Shown: positions 19,331 to 28,784, numbered from the stretch's first letter. The stretch is 64,000 nucleotides of DNA from Candidatus Uabimicrobium amorphum (GCF_009002475.1 NZ_AP019860.1:4712001-4776000), one strand, 5' to 3'. Notes: a model not told the origin generated them from the letters alone. Made by a program: numbers and translations.

Positions 19331-20035
19331 TTGAAAAGATTGTTATTATTTGATATAGACTCTACATTAATATGCAGTAAAGGCATATGGGGAAAATGTT
19401 TTTTAGAAGCTCTACAAGAAGTATTTCCCCATATACAGAAACCACAAAATGTTTCCTTTGCAGGAAAAACAGATCTGCAAATTTGTCGCGAAATACTTAT
19501 GTACTCAAATATTCCTTTGATAGAGCTGGAAAAAAAGTGCGATTTTATTTTACAGCGATATGAAGGTAAAGCGCATAAGGCTGCTCAGCAATATGCTGAT
19601 AAAGTAGAGATTCTTCCTGGGGTGATCACCTTGTTGCAAAGATTAAAGCAACAAAAAAATATTACTTTGACACTACTTACCGGTAATATTTTTGTAGGGG
19701 CAAAAATTAAGTTGTGTTGCAAAAATCTCGATGCATTTTTTGATTTCGAGATAGGGGCCTGGGGAGACGATAACTGGGATCGCCACAAATTACCGGCAAT
19801 TGCAGTTTCACGAGCGCAAAAGAAATTGGGGATATCGTTTTCAGGTAAAGAAGTTGTTATTATTGGCGATACCATTCATGATGTCAACTGTGGAAAATCT
19901 TTAGGGGTACGCTCTATAGCTGTAGGAACGGGAAAACAGGACAAAAATGTTTTACTTGGTGAAAATCCCGATTTCTATTTTGATAACCTAGAAGATGATA
20001 AGGCTTTTTTAGAGGCAATTAATCGAGTTATGTAA
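19331..20035 (+). CDS. HAD-superfamily phosphatase (phosphoglycolate-phosphatase-like)
   Basis: 234 residues of the Gph-like HAD branch. Motif I is LLFDIDSTL (D8 nucleophile, D10), motif II LLTGN, and motif IV IIGDTIHDVNCGKSLG with the acidic pair. A cap domain lies between motifs I and II. The start is TTG at 19331, because the conserved strand begins directly after it and no in-frame ATG is available; the ribosome site is weak. It lies 12 bp after the secreted-protein gene. The substrate is a small phosphomonoester, otherwise unknown. Confidence 0.88.
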   Translation: MKRLLLFDIDSTLICSKGIWGKCFLEALQEVFPHIQKPQNVSFAGKTDLQICREILMYSNIPLIELEKKCDFILQRYEGKAHKAAQQYADKVEILPGVITLLQRLKQQKNITLTLLTGNIFVGAKIKLCCKNLDAFFDFEIGAWGDDNWDRHKLPAIAVSRAQKKLGISFSGKEVVIIGDTIHDVNCGKSLGVRSIAVGTGKQDKNVLLGENPDFYFDNLEDDKAFLEAINRVM

Positions 20036-20573
20036 TGCAACTGCATCGCTCATCGCGAAAATGTTTACTTGACTATTTAAAAAAAATATTCTACGCTAGG
20101 TGCAGTTCTAATTGCAAAGTATACTTTTGGCAACATTTTTTCTCTGTTCTGTGAAGTATATTTGACAAAGGTGGTACTTATGCGGTATATTAAAGTAAAG
20201 TGTTTTTAGTTGTTAGTGCGATTTTGCCAGTGTATATATCAAATTATGCGTTTGCAAAATATAGCATTGAAGTTATGAGTGTAATTTTTAGCTAACAGTT
20301 AAAATATATCTTGTTCTTTTCAATAAAGATTATACGCCTCCGAGAGAATCTCTCAAATTTAGGTGTGTAGTGTTTTCTACATATCCATCATCTCAAAAAA
20401 TTTTGCACTCTTGCACTCTTAATATTATATATGACAGCAAACACCGCTTGTATCTATAAATACTTGCTGGAAAATTCATTTTGTCTAGAAGCTATTGTTC
20501 TTCAACATTCCTTAGATAGTTTCTGGTCTGTTTGCTGAATTCACATTGTTAGAACAAGGAATCTATATTCATT
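20036..20573. other. 538-bp intergenic region upstream of nqrA
   Basis: AT-rich, no coding frame with a ribosome site. It holds a strong promoter candidate (20162-20191), a weaker TTGACT/TACGCT pair at 20069-20097, a 13-nt palindrome GAGAGAATCTCTC at 20342-20354 and a direct repeat of TTGCACTC at 20403-20418. If the 20162 promoter is used, the nqr mRNA has a leader of about 375 nt. Confidence 0.6.
20162..20191 (+). promoter_or_regulatory. Sigma-70-type promoter candidate for the nqr operon
   Basis: Perfect -35 TTGACA (20162-20167), 18-bp spacer, -10 TATATT (20186-20191). Transcription would begin near 20198. It is the best promoter match between the HAD gene and nqrA. Confidence 0.5.
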
Positions 20574-21926
20574 ATGGCAAATCCTATTAAAATAAAAAAA
20601 GGTCTGAATCTTCCCATAACAGGTGAGCCTGAGCAAGCCATCAAAGATGAACCTAAAATAACTACGGTTGCTCTACTTGGCGAAGATTATGTTGGAATGA
20701 AGCCTACAATGCAGGTAAAAGTAGGTGACAAAGTCAAAAAAGGCCAAATTATTTTTACAGATAAAAAACTTCCTGATGTTAACTACACAGCTCCAGGGGC
20801 AGGGGAAGTTATTGAAATAAATCGCGGAGCAAAAAGAGTCTTTCAATCTGTTGTGATCCGTCTAGAAGGAGATGAAGAGGTTACTTTCAAGTCCTACTCT
20901 TCCGAAACTCTCAAAGATGTACAACAAGATCAAATACAGAAAATACTACTGAAGTCAGGGACATGGACATGCCTGCGAACAAGACCTTACAGTAAAGTTG
21001 CAGACCCGAATACAAAACCACATTCTATTTTTGTTACAGCTATAGACACAAATCCTTTAGCACCTTCTGTGGACGTGATCGTAAAAGAGAGCGAAGAAGA
21101 TTTTAAGAATGGTTTGCGTATTTTATGCAAGTTGACAGATGGTAAGGTATTTTTGTGCACAGGCGCAAATAGCTCTGTTCCAGGTAAAGATGTAAAAGGG
21201 GTTACCCATCAGGAATTTACAGGAAAACACCCTGCAGGGAATGTCGGAACGCATATACACCTTCTTGACCCTGTTGGTGCTGCAAAAACTGTATGGCATA
21301 TCAATTACCAAGATGTGATTATGTACGGTAAACTTTTTACAACAGGAAAGTTATACACGGATCGCATTATCTCATTTGCGGGTCCTGCGGCAAAAAGCCC
21401 ACGTCTTATCAAAACACGTATAGGTGCCAGTGTTGCTGATATGGCTAAAGACCAAGTGCAGGACGGAGAAGTACGTTTGATTTCTGGTTCCGTATTTTCC
21501 GGACGCAACGCACAAGGACCTTTTCAGTATCTAGGACGTTACCACCATCAAGTAAGTGTACTGGCGGAAGGAAGAGAACGAGAGTTCATGGGATGGCACT
21601 CCCCAGGATTCAATAAATTTTCTTTTAAAAATATCTATTTTTCGAAACTCTTCCCAGGTAAAAAATTCGCATTTAATACCTCAACAAACGGTAGTAAACG
21701 TGCATTGGTGCCAATTGGATCTTACGAAAAAGTAATGCCTTTTGATTTTTTACCTACCCTACTCTTACGTTCTCTATTAGCTGGGGATACCGATCGTGCA
21801 CAGGTTCTAGGATGCTTGGAGCTCGATGAAGAGGATCTAGCATTGTGCTCATTTGTTTGCCCGGGGAAAATTAATTTTGGTCCCGCTTTGAGAAAGAGTT
21901 TAACAACTATTGAGAAGGATGGTTAA
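20574..21926 (+). CDS. nqrA: Na+-translocating NADH:quinone reductase subunit A
   Basis: Peripheral cytoplasmic subunit of the six-subunit sodium pump. 450 residues, family length. The N-terminus (IKIKKGLNLPITGEPEQ) and the VLGCLELDEEDLALCSFVCPGK segment near the C-terminus match NqrA well. First gene of nqrABCDEF; the next gene starts 6 bp after the stop. AAGGAA lies 12 nt before the ATG, a little far. The whole operon has the standard order. Confidence 0.97.
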   Translation: MANPIKIKKGLNLPITGEPEQAIKDEPKITTVALLGEDYVGMKPTMQVKVGDKVKKGQIIFTDKKLPDVNYTAPGAGEVIEINRGAKRVFQSVVIRLEGDEEVTFKSYSSETLKDVQQDQIQKILLKSGTWTCLRTRPYSKVADPNTKPHSIFVTAIDTNPLAPSVDVIVKESEEDFKNGLRILCKLTDGKVFLCTGANSSVPGKDVKGVTHQEFTGKHPAGNVGTHIHLLDPVGAAKTVWHINYQDVIMYGKLFTTGKLYTDRIISFAGPAAKSPRLIKTRIGASVADMAKDQVQDGEVRLISGSVFSGRNAQGPFQYLGRYHHQVSVLAEGREREFMGWHSPGFNKFSFKNIYFSKLFPGKKFAFNTSTNGSKRALVPIGSYEKVMPFDFLPTLLLRSLLAGDTDRAQVLGCLELDEEDLALCSFVCPGKINFGPALRKSLTTIEKDG

Positions 21927-21932
21927 TCAGTC

Positions 21933-23192
21933 ATGAAATTTTTACGAAATTTACTCGACAAGCCAAAAGGGCTTTTTGAAAAAGGGGGAAAGCTAGAAAA
22001 ACTTTATCCCTTTTATGAAGCGGGCGATACCTTCCTCTTTACACCAGGAGAAGTTACCGAAGGTTGTAGTCATGTACGCGATGGTATTGATTTAAAAAGA
22101 ACAATGATCACCGTCGTTATGGCATTGACCCCTTGTATATTAATGGCATTGTACAACACAGGTTTGCAAGCGAATTTGGCTTTGGCGAAGATCGACCCTT
22201 CGTTGCTTGTCGGATGGCGCTACGACGTTTTGGCCGCTTTGGGAATTGGTTATGACGCAAGTAGCATTGTTGCGAACATGGTTCATGGAGCATTGTATTT
22301 TTTCCCCGTGTTCATTGTATGTAACATGGTCGGGGGCCTTTGGGAATCTTTATTTGCTGTTGTGAGAAAACACGAAATCAACGAAGGTTTCCTCGTCACA
22401 GGAATGCTATTTCCACTTATTCTACCCGCGAACATACCTCTATGGCAAGTTGCGGTAGGTATTAGTTTTGGTGTGGTTATCGGTAAAGAAGTTTTTGGGG
22501 GAACAGGAAAAAATATCCTAAACCCTGCATTAACTGCGCGCGTATTTTTATTCTTTGCTTATCCAATGCAAATCACCGGTGAGATTTGGGTTCCGGTAGA
22601 AAGTGCTCTTCTTGCAACTATTGATGGTTACAGTGGAGCTACGGCTTTGGCTGTGGCGGCAGCACCTAACGGTGGACTTGCTGCTGTACAAGGTTTATCC
22701 GACGGATATTGGATGCAAGCCTTTTTAGGATTTATCCCAGGTTCGATGGGAGAAACATCAACGTTAGCGTGTCTCTTTGGGGCAGGATTCCTCATCATGA
22801 CCGGTATTGGTTCGTGGCGCATTATGCTATCAACCGCTATTGGTATGTTCGTTACGTCTTTTGCATTTAACGCTATGTACAATGCGGGAATAACAACAAA
22901 TCCAATGTTTAGTCTGACACCGCAATGGCACTTTGTATTGGGAAGTTTTGCATTTGCAACAGTGTTCATGGCAACAGATCCTGTTAGTGCGTCAATGACC
23001 ACCACTGGAAAATGGATTTACGGTTTCGGTATTGGTTGCATTGGTATTATTGTTCGTTCTGCCAATCCGGCTTATCCGGAAGGTTGGATGTTGGCAATAC
23101 TTTTTATGAATGTTTTTGCACCTCTAATCGACTATTTTGTGATGACTGCAAACATTAGAAGGAGAACGCGCAAATATGAGCTCGCCCAGTAG
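21933..23192 (+). CDS. nqrB: Na+-NQR subunit B
   Basis: Polytopic subunit that carries covalent FMN and riboflavin and forms part of the Na+ path. 419 residues with about ten hydrophobic segments. The flavinylation motif YSGAT places FMN on Thr237, matching Thr236 of Vibrio. The conserved GKNILNPALTARVFLFFAYP and FATDPVSAS-like segments are present. It overlaps nqrC by 17 nt. FMN would be attached by the ApbE-type enzyme at 27124. Confidence 0.97.
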   Translation: MKFLRNLLDKPKGLFEKGGKLEKLYPFYEAGDTFLFTPGEVTEGCSHVRDGIDLKRTMITVVMALTPCILMALYNTGLQANLALAKIDPSLLVGWRYDVLAALGIGYDASSIVANMVHGALYFFPVFIVCNMVGGLWESLFAVVRKHEINEGFLVTGMLFPLILPANIPLWQVAVGISFGVVIGKEVFGGTGKNILNPALTARVFLFFAYPMQITGEIWVPVESALLATIDGYSGATALAVAAAPNGGLAAVQGLSDGYWMQAFLGFIPGSMGETSTLACLFGAGFLIMTGIGSWRIMLSTAIGMFVTSFAFNAMYNAGITTNPMFSLTPQWHFVLGSFAFATVFMATDPVSASMTTTGKWIYGFGIGCIGIIVRSANPAYPEGWMLAILFMNVFAPLIDYFVMTANIRRRTRKYELAQ

Positions 23193-24156
23193 TAGTACAC
23201 TAAAAACTCTTGTTGTAGCAACACTGCTATGCATTGTCTGCGCAACTTTGGTGTCAAGTATTTCCGTTTCTTTAAAAGAAGCGCAACTAATAAATAAGAA
23301 ACTTGATAAACAACGCAATATATTACTTTGCGCAGGTGAATTAACCGCCGAAGAAGTAAAAGACAAGGAAAATGTAAAGAAAGCTTTTGCGAAAATACAA
23401 CCGCAGATTGTTGATTTGCAGTATGGCTATGTTGTGGATATGGCGAATTTACAGTCCGACACAACACAGCAAGTGCTGAAAGACAACCTGCAAAATTTAG
23501 AAACACAGCTAAAAGCGGCTGATGAAGATACTAAGAAAAAACTACAACAAGACATCGACGCTTTGAATACATACATCGACCAAATGAAAGGTATAAAAGC
23601 TTACATGAAGGTTGATGAAGAAGGGAATCTTCTCTCTGGAACATACAACCAAGTAAAGGCAAGTAAAGACAAGGCTCTTAGCATTGATGTTCAAGATAAT
23701 AAAGGCAGTTCTATTAAAACACGTGCAAAGTTTGCCTTGGTGTATCTTGTTGAAAATGACGACAAAAAAGTTAGCAAAATTATTTTGCCTGTAAGAAGTT
23801 ACGGTCTATGGTCCACGATGCTAGGCTTTTTAGCCCTGGACGTCGACACCACAACCATCAAAGGTTTCGCGTACTATGAGCATGGTGAAACACCAGGTTT
23901 GGGTGGAGAAGTAGATAACAAAAACTGGAAAGGTCAATGGCCGGGCAAAAAAGCATTTGACTCCGAGTGGAATCCTGCGATCCATGTGATTAAAGGTAAA
24001 GTGGACCCCAAAGGAAAAGATGCCGAATACAAAATTGACGGTTTATCCGGAGCGACCATTACCAGTGACGGCGTCTCTACATCACTTGAATATTGGCTTA
24101 GTCAATCGGGTTTTGGATTATTTTTAGAGAATATTAGAGAAAAAGGGTTCCAGTAA
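23176..24156 (+). CDS. nqrC: Na+-NQR subunit C, with extended periplasmic domain
   Basis: Single-span subunit with periplasmic FMN bound covalently through Thr294 of the LSGATIT motif. 326 residues, about 70 longer than Vibrio NqrC. The extra length is a charged, Gln/Lys/Leu-rich coiled-coil-like insertion at roughly residues 85-150, between the membrane helix and the FMN domain. A GAAGGAG ribosome site before the ATG at 23176 decides the start, inside the end of nqrB. Electron transfer runs NqrB-NqrC-NqrB in the known complex. Confidence 0.96.
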   Translation: MSSPSSSTLKTLVVATLLCIVCATLVSSISVSLKEAQLINKKLDKQRNILLCAGELTAEEVKDKENVKKAFAKIQPQIVDLQYGYVVDMANLQSDTTQQVLKDNLQNLETQLKAADEDTKKKLQQDIDALNTYIDQMKGIKAYMKVDEEGNLLSGTYNQVKASKDKALSIDVQDNKGSSIKTRAKFALVYLVENDDKKVSKIILPVRSYGLWSTMLGFLALDVDTTTIKGFAYYEHGETPGLGGEVDNKNWKGQWPGKKAFDSEWNPAIHVIKGKVDPKGKDAEYKIDGLSGATITSDGVSTSLEYWLSQSGFGLFLENIREKGFQ

Positions 24157-24785
24157 TGAGCAACGAAAACAGTGTAAAAAATGTCCTGTTTGGGCCCGTA
24201 TTTGATCGCAATCCAATTGCTCTACAAATATTGGGGATTTGTTCAGCTCTTGCTGTAACGACGAAACTCCAAACATCTTTCACTATGTGTGGTGCGGTAA
24301 TATTTGTATTGGCGTTTTCCAATGCTTCGGTAAGTTTGATTCGCCACCACATTCCTTCAAGCATACGCATTATTGTGCAAATGACCATTATTGCTTCACT
24401 GGTAATTATTGCCGATCAGTTCTTAAAGGCATACATGTATGATGTGAGTAAAGAGTTGTCTGTATTTGTGGGTCTTATTATCACAAACTGTATTGTGATG
24501 GGACGCGCAGAAGCATATGCGATGAAAAACAACGTTACCATGAGTTTCATCGACGGAATTGGAAACGGTTTAGGGTATAGCCTAATTTTGATTATCGTCG
24601 CGGCATTTAGAGAGTTCTTTGGCTCAGGATCTTTGATGGGGCACTCTATGATGACATTGTCCACCGATGGTGGATGGTATGTTGCCAATGGTTTGATGTT
24701 ACTTCCTCCAAGTGCTTTCTTTTTAATTGGACTTTTCATTTGGGCACTTCGTTCTTGGAAAACGGATCAAGTTGAAGCTGAATAA
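24156..24785 (+). CDS. nqrD: Na+-NQR subunit D
   Basis: Integral membrane subunit of the Rnf/Nqr D/E family. 209 residues and six hydrophobic spans, with the family signature LIVAAFREFFGSGSL near 145-165. NqrD and NqrE hold an intramembrane iron centre between them. The start codon overlaps the nqrC stop (TAATG). Confidence 0.97.
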   Translation: MSNENSVKNVLFGPVFDRNPIALQILGICSALAVTTKLQTSFTMCGAVIFVLAFSNASVSLIRHHIPSSIRIIVQMTIIASLVIIADQFLKAYMYDVSKELSVFVGLIITNCIVMGRAEAYAMKNNVTMSFIDGIGNGLGYSLILIIVAAFREFFGSGSLMGHSMMTLSTDGGWYVANGLMLLPPSAFFLIGLFIWALRSWKTDQVEAE

Positions 24786-24800
24786 TTCCAAAAAGGATAT

Positions 24801-25418
24801 ATGAACATGGAATACTATATCAATTTATTTATAATGTCCGCGTTTGTAGAAAATATGGCTTTGGCTTTTTTTCTAGGAATGTGTACATTTTTAGCGGTAT
24901 CCAAAAAAGTAGATACAGCTATTGGTCTTGGTTTTGCTGTTATCATCGTGCAGGCCATTACCATTCCGGTAAATAACCTTCTCTATCAGTACATTTTAAA
25001 AGAAGGAGCTCTTACTTGGGCGGGTTTACCGGAAGCAGACCTATCATATCTGGGTTTGATCAGTTACATCGGTGTTATTGCGGCGATGGTTCAAATTCTA
25101 GAGATGACTTTGGATAAATATTTTCCGAAGCTATACAACGCTTTGGGAATTTTTCTCCCTCTCATTACCGTAAACTGTGCTATTTTAGGTGGTTCTCTTT
25201 TTATGGTACAACGCGACTATAATTTCACTGAAAGTGTGGTTTATGGTTTTGGTTCCGGTTTTGGCTGGGCACTTGCAATTGCTGCGCTCGCGGCCATTCG
25301 TGAAAAAATGAAATACAGTGATGTTCCCGTGGGTTTACGGGGCTTAGGCATTACCTTCATTGTGGTAGGTTTGATGTCGATTGTATTCATGGCCTTTTCC
25401 GGTATAAAACTTAGTTAA
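24801..25418 (+). CDS. nqrE: Na+-NQR subunit E
   Basis: Integral membrane subunit paralogous to NqrD. 205 residues, six spans, with characteristic FVENMALAFFLGMCTFLAVS near the N-terminus and LGIFLPLITVNCAILG in the middle; the cysteines in these two segments are the expected iron ligands shared with NqrD. AAAAGGA precedes the ATG. Confidence 0.97.
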   Translation: MNMEYYINLFIMSAFVENMALAFFLGMCTFLAVSKKVDTAIGLGFAVIIVQAITIPVNNLLYQYILKEGALTWAGLPEADLSYLGLISYIGVIAAMVQILEMTLDKYFPKLYNALGIFLPLITVNCAILGGSLFMVQRDYNFTESVVYGFGSGFGWALAIAALAAIREKMKYSDVPVGLRGLGITFIVVGLMSIVFMAFSGIKLS

Positions 25419-25440
25419 TCTGTATTACGAGGAAAACAAC

Positions 25441-26673
25441 ATGGGATTTGAAGTATTTCTCGGAGTAACGACATTTACTCTTGTCATCCTCGCTTTGGTT
25501 GCCATTATTTTGGCCGCAAAAGCACAATTGGTGGCCGCGGGAAATGTCACAATTACCGTAAATGATGATCCAGATAAGGCTATTAGTGCACCGGCAGGAG
25601 GAAAGCTTCTCAACGTGTTAGCTGACAGTGGGATATTTGTTTCATCAGCATGTGGGGGTGGGGGAACTTGCGCCCAATGTAAGGTAGTTATTAAAGAGGG
25701 TGGTGGAGACATCTTACCTACAGAATTGTCTCACATCTCTAAAAAAGAAGCTCGTGAAGGCGAAAGACTTTCGTGTCAAGTCGCCGTAAAACAAGATATG
25801 AAAATCGAGCTGCCTGCGGAAGTATTTGACACCAAAACTTGGATGTGTAAAGTTCGCTCGAATCATAACGTTGCCACCTTTATCAAAGAACTTGTTCTTG
25901 AATTACCTGAAGGTGAAGATGTAGATTTTAGAGCAGGGGGTTACATTCAGATAGAATGTCCACCTCACGAATTGAAATATAGTGATTTTGATGTGGAAAA
26001 AGAATACCATGAAGATTGGGATAAGTTTAATCTATGGGAAATAAAGTCCATAGTAAAAGATCCGACCATCCGTGCGTATTCTATGGCAAATTATCCCGAA
26101 GAAAAAGGGGTTATTATGCTAAACGTACGCGTGGCAACACCGCCACCACGAGCTCCTAAGGGAACTCCGCCAGGAATCATGTCTTCATGGATTTTTAATT
26201 TGAAACCAGGAGACGAAGTAAAAATATCTGGTCCATACGGAGAATTCTATGCCAAGGAGACCAACGCCGAAATGGTATTTATCGGTGGTGGAGCTGGTAT
26301 GGCGCCAATGCGTTCTCATATCTTTGATCAGTTGAAACGTATTCACAGCAAACGCAAAATAAGTTTCTGGTACGGTGCGCGTAGTCTTCGTGAGATGTTC
26401 TATGCTGACCATTACGACAAACTGCAAGATGAAAACGATAATTTTACTTGGCATGTGGCACTTTCTGATCCTCTTCCTGAAGACAATTGGGAAGGCTACA
26501 CTGGATTTATTCACCAAGTACTTTACGAAAATTACCTCAAAGATCACCCGGCACCAGAAGATTGCGAGTATTACATTTGTGGGCCACCGCTTATGAATGC
26601 CGCGGTTTTTAAAATGCTGGAGGACCTTGGCGTTGAGCAAGAAAATGTTATGTTCGACGACTTCGGAGGTTAA
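25441..26673 (+). CDS. nqrF: Na+-NQR subunit F (NADH dehydrogenase module)
   Basis: Entry point for NADH electrons. 410 residues: membrane helix (about 4-25), plant-type 2Fe-2S ferredoxin domain with ligands C71, C77, C80 and C112 (Vibrio 70, 76, 79, 111), FAD domain with RAYSMANYP, and NADH-binding domain with GGGAGMAPMRSH and a C-terminal CGPPLMNAAV. All cofactor residues are present. Last gene of the operon, followed by a strong terminator. Confidence 0.98.
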   Translation: MGFEVFLGVTTFTLVILALVAIILAAKAQLVAAGNVTITVNDDPDKAISAPAGGKLLNVLADSGIFVSSACGGGGTCAQCKVVIKEGGGDILPTELSHISKKEAREGERLSCQVAVKQDMKIELPAEVFDTKTWMCKVRSNHNVATFIKELVLELPEGEDVDFRAGGYIQIECPPHELKYSDFDVEKEYHEDWDKFNLWEIKSIVKDPTIRAYSMANYPEEKGVIMLNVRVATPPPRAPKGTPPGIMSSWIFNLKPGDEVKISGPYGEFYAKETNAEMVFIGGGAGMAPMRSHIFDQLKRIHSKRKISFWYGARSLREMFYADHYDKLQDENDNFTWHVALSDPLPEDNWEGYTGFIHQVLYENYLKDHPAPEDCEYYICGPPLMNAAVFKMLEDLGVEQENVMFDDFGG

Positions 26674-26680
26674 CAAAAAT

Positions 26681-26710
26681 ATGGGCGACATTTTGTCGCC
26701 TATATTTTTT
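26681..26710 (+). terminator. Intrinsic terminator of the nqr operon
   Basis: GGCGACA (26684-26690) and TGTCGCC (26694-26700) close a 3-nt loop. The stem extends outward to about 12 of 13 pairs and is followed by TATATTTTTT. Begins 7 bp after the nqrF stop. Confidence 0.9.
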
Positions 26711-26795
26711 GAACTAAAACGTGACACGCTGTTGTAAATTTTGTAGAATGTTTCTTTCGCAATTTGTTGTTGATCAACTTACGAAGGAGCCTAGG

Positions 26796-27122
26796 ATGAA
26801 TAAGCTTATTATCTTGATATCTGTTTTTGCAATGGTTGGTTGTGGTACTGTACTCAATTTATCCCGTCCTGCAAAAGCAGATGAAAATCCACTGCATATA
26901 GGAAATCACCCCACGATGGAATATTATGGTGGAGCCGCAATGTCTTCGGAAATAGGTCCAATGGCTATTTTCGATTTTCCAATGAGTTTAGCGTTTGACA
27001 CTCTAACGCTACCGGTTGTTTACTTTGCCAAAATGCGTGCAGAAAGCCAAGCAGAAGAAGAGGCAAAAAACAAAGCGGAAAGATTGAAAGTAAGAACGGG
27101 AGAGGGTAGCGCTGCAAAATAA
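26796..27122 (+). CDS. YceK/YidQ-like lipoprotein
   Basis: 108 residues. The ATG at 26796 is chosen over upstream in-frame starts because GAAGGAG lies 7 nt before it and a lipoprotein signal follows (lipobox MVGC, lipid on Cys16). The segment around FDFPMSLAFDTLTLP resembles the YceK/YidQ family. The last 25 residues are Glu/Lys/Ala-rich. It lies one base before the ApbE-type gene and after the nqr terminator. Role unknown; its position suggests expression with the flavin transferase. Confidence 0.75.
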   Translation: MNKLIILISVFAMVGCGTVLNLSRPAKADENPLHIGNHPTMEYYGGAAMSSEIGPMAIFDFPMSLAFDTLTLPVVYFAKMRAESQAEEEAKNKAERLKVRTGEGSAAK

Positions 27123-27123
27123 C

Positions 27124-28149
27124 ATGAGAACCATTGTTCAAATACTCATTGTTGTTATCGCAATCATTGCATGGTTATTATTTCCCAGCAAACAATACTC
27201 CCCTACCATAAAAGGGCGAGCTTTAGGCACTACTTATACTATTAAAATTGCCCATGTAATCTCCAAGGCAAAGCTGGTTGAGATACGCGAGACGGTACGC
27301 AAAGAGTTAGAAGACATTAACAATAAAATGTCTACGTACCTGAGCGACTCAGAATTGTCTAAATTCAATCAATTGCATAGTATTGAGCCCTTTCCTATTT
27401 CACAAAAGACTCTGCAGGTGATTATTGAGGCACAAACCGTAAGTCAAGCATCGAATGGTGCCTTTGATATTACGGTTGGTCCTCTTGTCAACTTGTGGGG
27501 GTTTGGTCCACAGAAAATAAAAAATAACCCCTCTGCTCAAAAAATCAAAGACATGTTACAACAAGTGGGCTACCAGAAACTCACTGTCGACCCACAGAGT
27601 AAAACCCTAAAAAAGGCGCACCCTGATTTGTATGTAGATTTATCGGCGATTGCCAAAGGTTTTGCCGTGGACGCCGTTTGTGACTGTTTACGCAATGCGG
27701 GAATGCAAAATTATATGGTGGAAATCGGCGGAGAAATTCGTGCGAGCGCCTTCAAAAAAGATAAAACCCCATGGATCATTGGCATTGAATCGCCGCAACC
27801 AGGTAAACGTAGTGTCCAAAAAGCGGTCACCTTAAAAGGTATGGCAATTGCTACATCGGGCAATTATCGTAATTTTCGTTACGATGCGAAAACCAAAAAA
27901 CGCCTATCACACACCATTTCTCCGCAAACAGGAAGACCTATCTCACACAATTTAGCATCAGTTTCGGTAATTAGTTCTACATGCATGCATGCCGATGCGA
28001 TGGCCACAGCGCTTATGGTACTTGGTGAAAAACGTGGTTTTGAACTGGCACAAAGTTTAAAATTAGCGTGTTATTTTATTGTACACGAAAAACCAGGAAA
28101 CTATAAAATTTTGCAAACAGACGCATTTAAAAAATTGCAAATGAAGTAG
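27124..28149 (+). CDS. apbE: FAD:protein FMN transferase (ApbE family)
   Basis: Transfers FMN from FAD to a threonine of SGAT-type motifs on extracytoplasmic protein domains. 341 residues with an N-terminal membrane anchor (about 4-20) rather than a lipobox. Family motifs seen: FDITVGPLVNLWGFG, DLSAIAKGFAVDAV, ATSGNYRNF and HADAMATALMVLG (Mg2+ site). The natural targets, NqrB Thr237 and NqrC Thr294, are encoded just upstream. The nqr terminator separates the units, so it may have its own promoter or depend on read-through. Confidence 0.95.
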   Translation: MRTIVQILIVVIAIIAWLLFPSKQYSPTIKGRALGTTYTIKIAHVISKAKLVEIRETVRKELEDINNKMSTYLSDSELSKFNQLHSIEPFPISQKTLQVIIEAQTVSQASNGAFDITVGPLVNLWGFGPQKIKNNPSAQKIKDMLQQVGYQKLTVDPQSKTLKKAHPDLYVDLSAIAKGFAVDAVCDCLRNAGMQNYMVEIGGEIRASAFKKDKTPWIIGIESPQPGKRSVQKAVTLKGMAIATSGNYRNFRYDAKTKKRLSHTISPQTGRPISHNLASVSVISSTCMHADAMATALMVLGEKRGFELAQSLKLACYFIVHEKPGNYKILQTDAFKKLQMK

Positions 28150-28554
28150 TCACCATAATTTTATGACAAAGTGCTTTTCTTGCTCTTGTTGTGGACGCTT
28201 TTTGAAAAGACCTATATAAATTAGGTATGCCACAAATAACAATAGCCAAAAAAACCATAGAAAACCGACAATTGTTGCCATGAAGCTATTGGCCTTGGCC
28301 CATGAGACAAAATAAAAAGAAGTGTCGAACCTGGGGCGGCATAGTGCGAGTAATGCACATATGGTGAGTTCATCGCTATTTCTTGATAGCCATAATACAG
28401 ATAAAAGGAAACCAACAAACCAAAGAGCGAATATCGTGATTTTGGTGTTGGAGTATGTTGTTACCCCGAATTGGTAATTCTCTACAAACTCAAAAGGGGG
28501 TTTTAACATCGCTACGGTGATTATGACAAATATTTTTATAATAAATATTTTCAT
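28150..28554 (-). CDS. Small membrane protein, three hydrophobic segments
   Basis: 134 residues, family not recognised. Hydrophobic segments near 2-16, 43-60 and 95-117, then a basic Gln/Glu-rich tail. AGAGGG, about 6 nt before the ATG, supports the start. Its stop abuts the apbE stop on the other strand. Confidence 0.6.
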   Translation of the reverse strand: MKIFIIKIFVIITVAMLKPPFEFVENYQFGVTTYSNTKITIFALWFVGFLLSVLWLSRNSDELTICALLALCRPRFDTSFYFVSWAKANSFMATIVGFLWFFWLLLFVAYLIYIGLFKKRPQQEQEKHFVIKLW

Positions 28555-28749
28555 GATATACCCTCTGAAGATTATTTTTTGTGCTCAAAAAGCGAATAGT
28601 CGTCAACAAAAAATTCACTCTGAATAAGAACACATGTGATCATACCATTATTTCCTTCCTTGAATTTGATTACCTATACCTAAAAATTTATTAGTATTGT
28701 TATTTTAATAAAAATTGCGTGATGGTAATTTCCTTTGTTTACTTATTTT

Positions 28750-28783
28750 TCGGGATCGGGATCGGGATCGGGGTCGGGATCGA
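28750..28783. repeat. GGGATC hexanucleotide microsatellite
   Basis: About five and a half copies of a 6-bp unit (CGGGAT / GGGATC), one with a T-to-G-type change (GGGGTC). GC-rich in an AT-rich spacer, 125 bp upstream of the propeller gene. The unit number could vary by slippage. Confidence 0.85.
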
Positions 28784-28784
28784 T

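Noticed and set aside
20069..20097. Second promoter TTGACT-17-TACGCT before nqrA
   Set aside because: The -10 is poor and a better promoter lies 90 bp closer to nqrA; kept only as a note in the intergenic entry.
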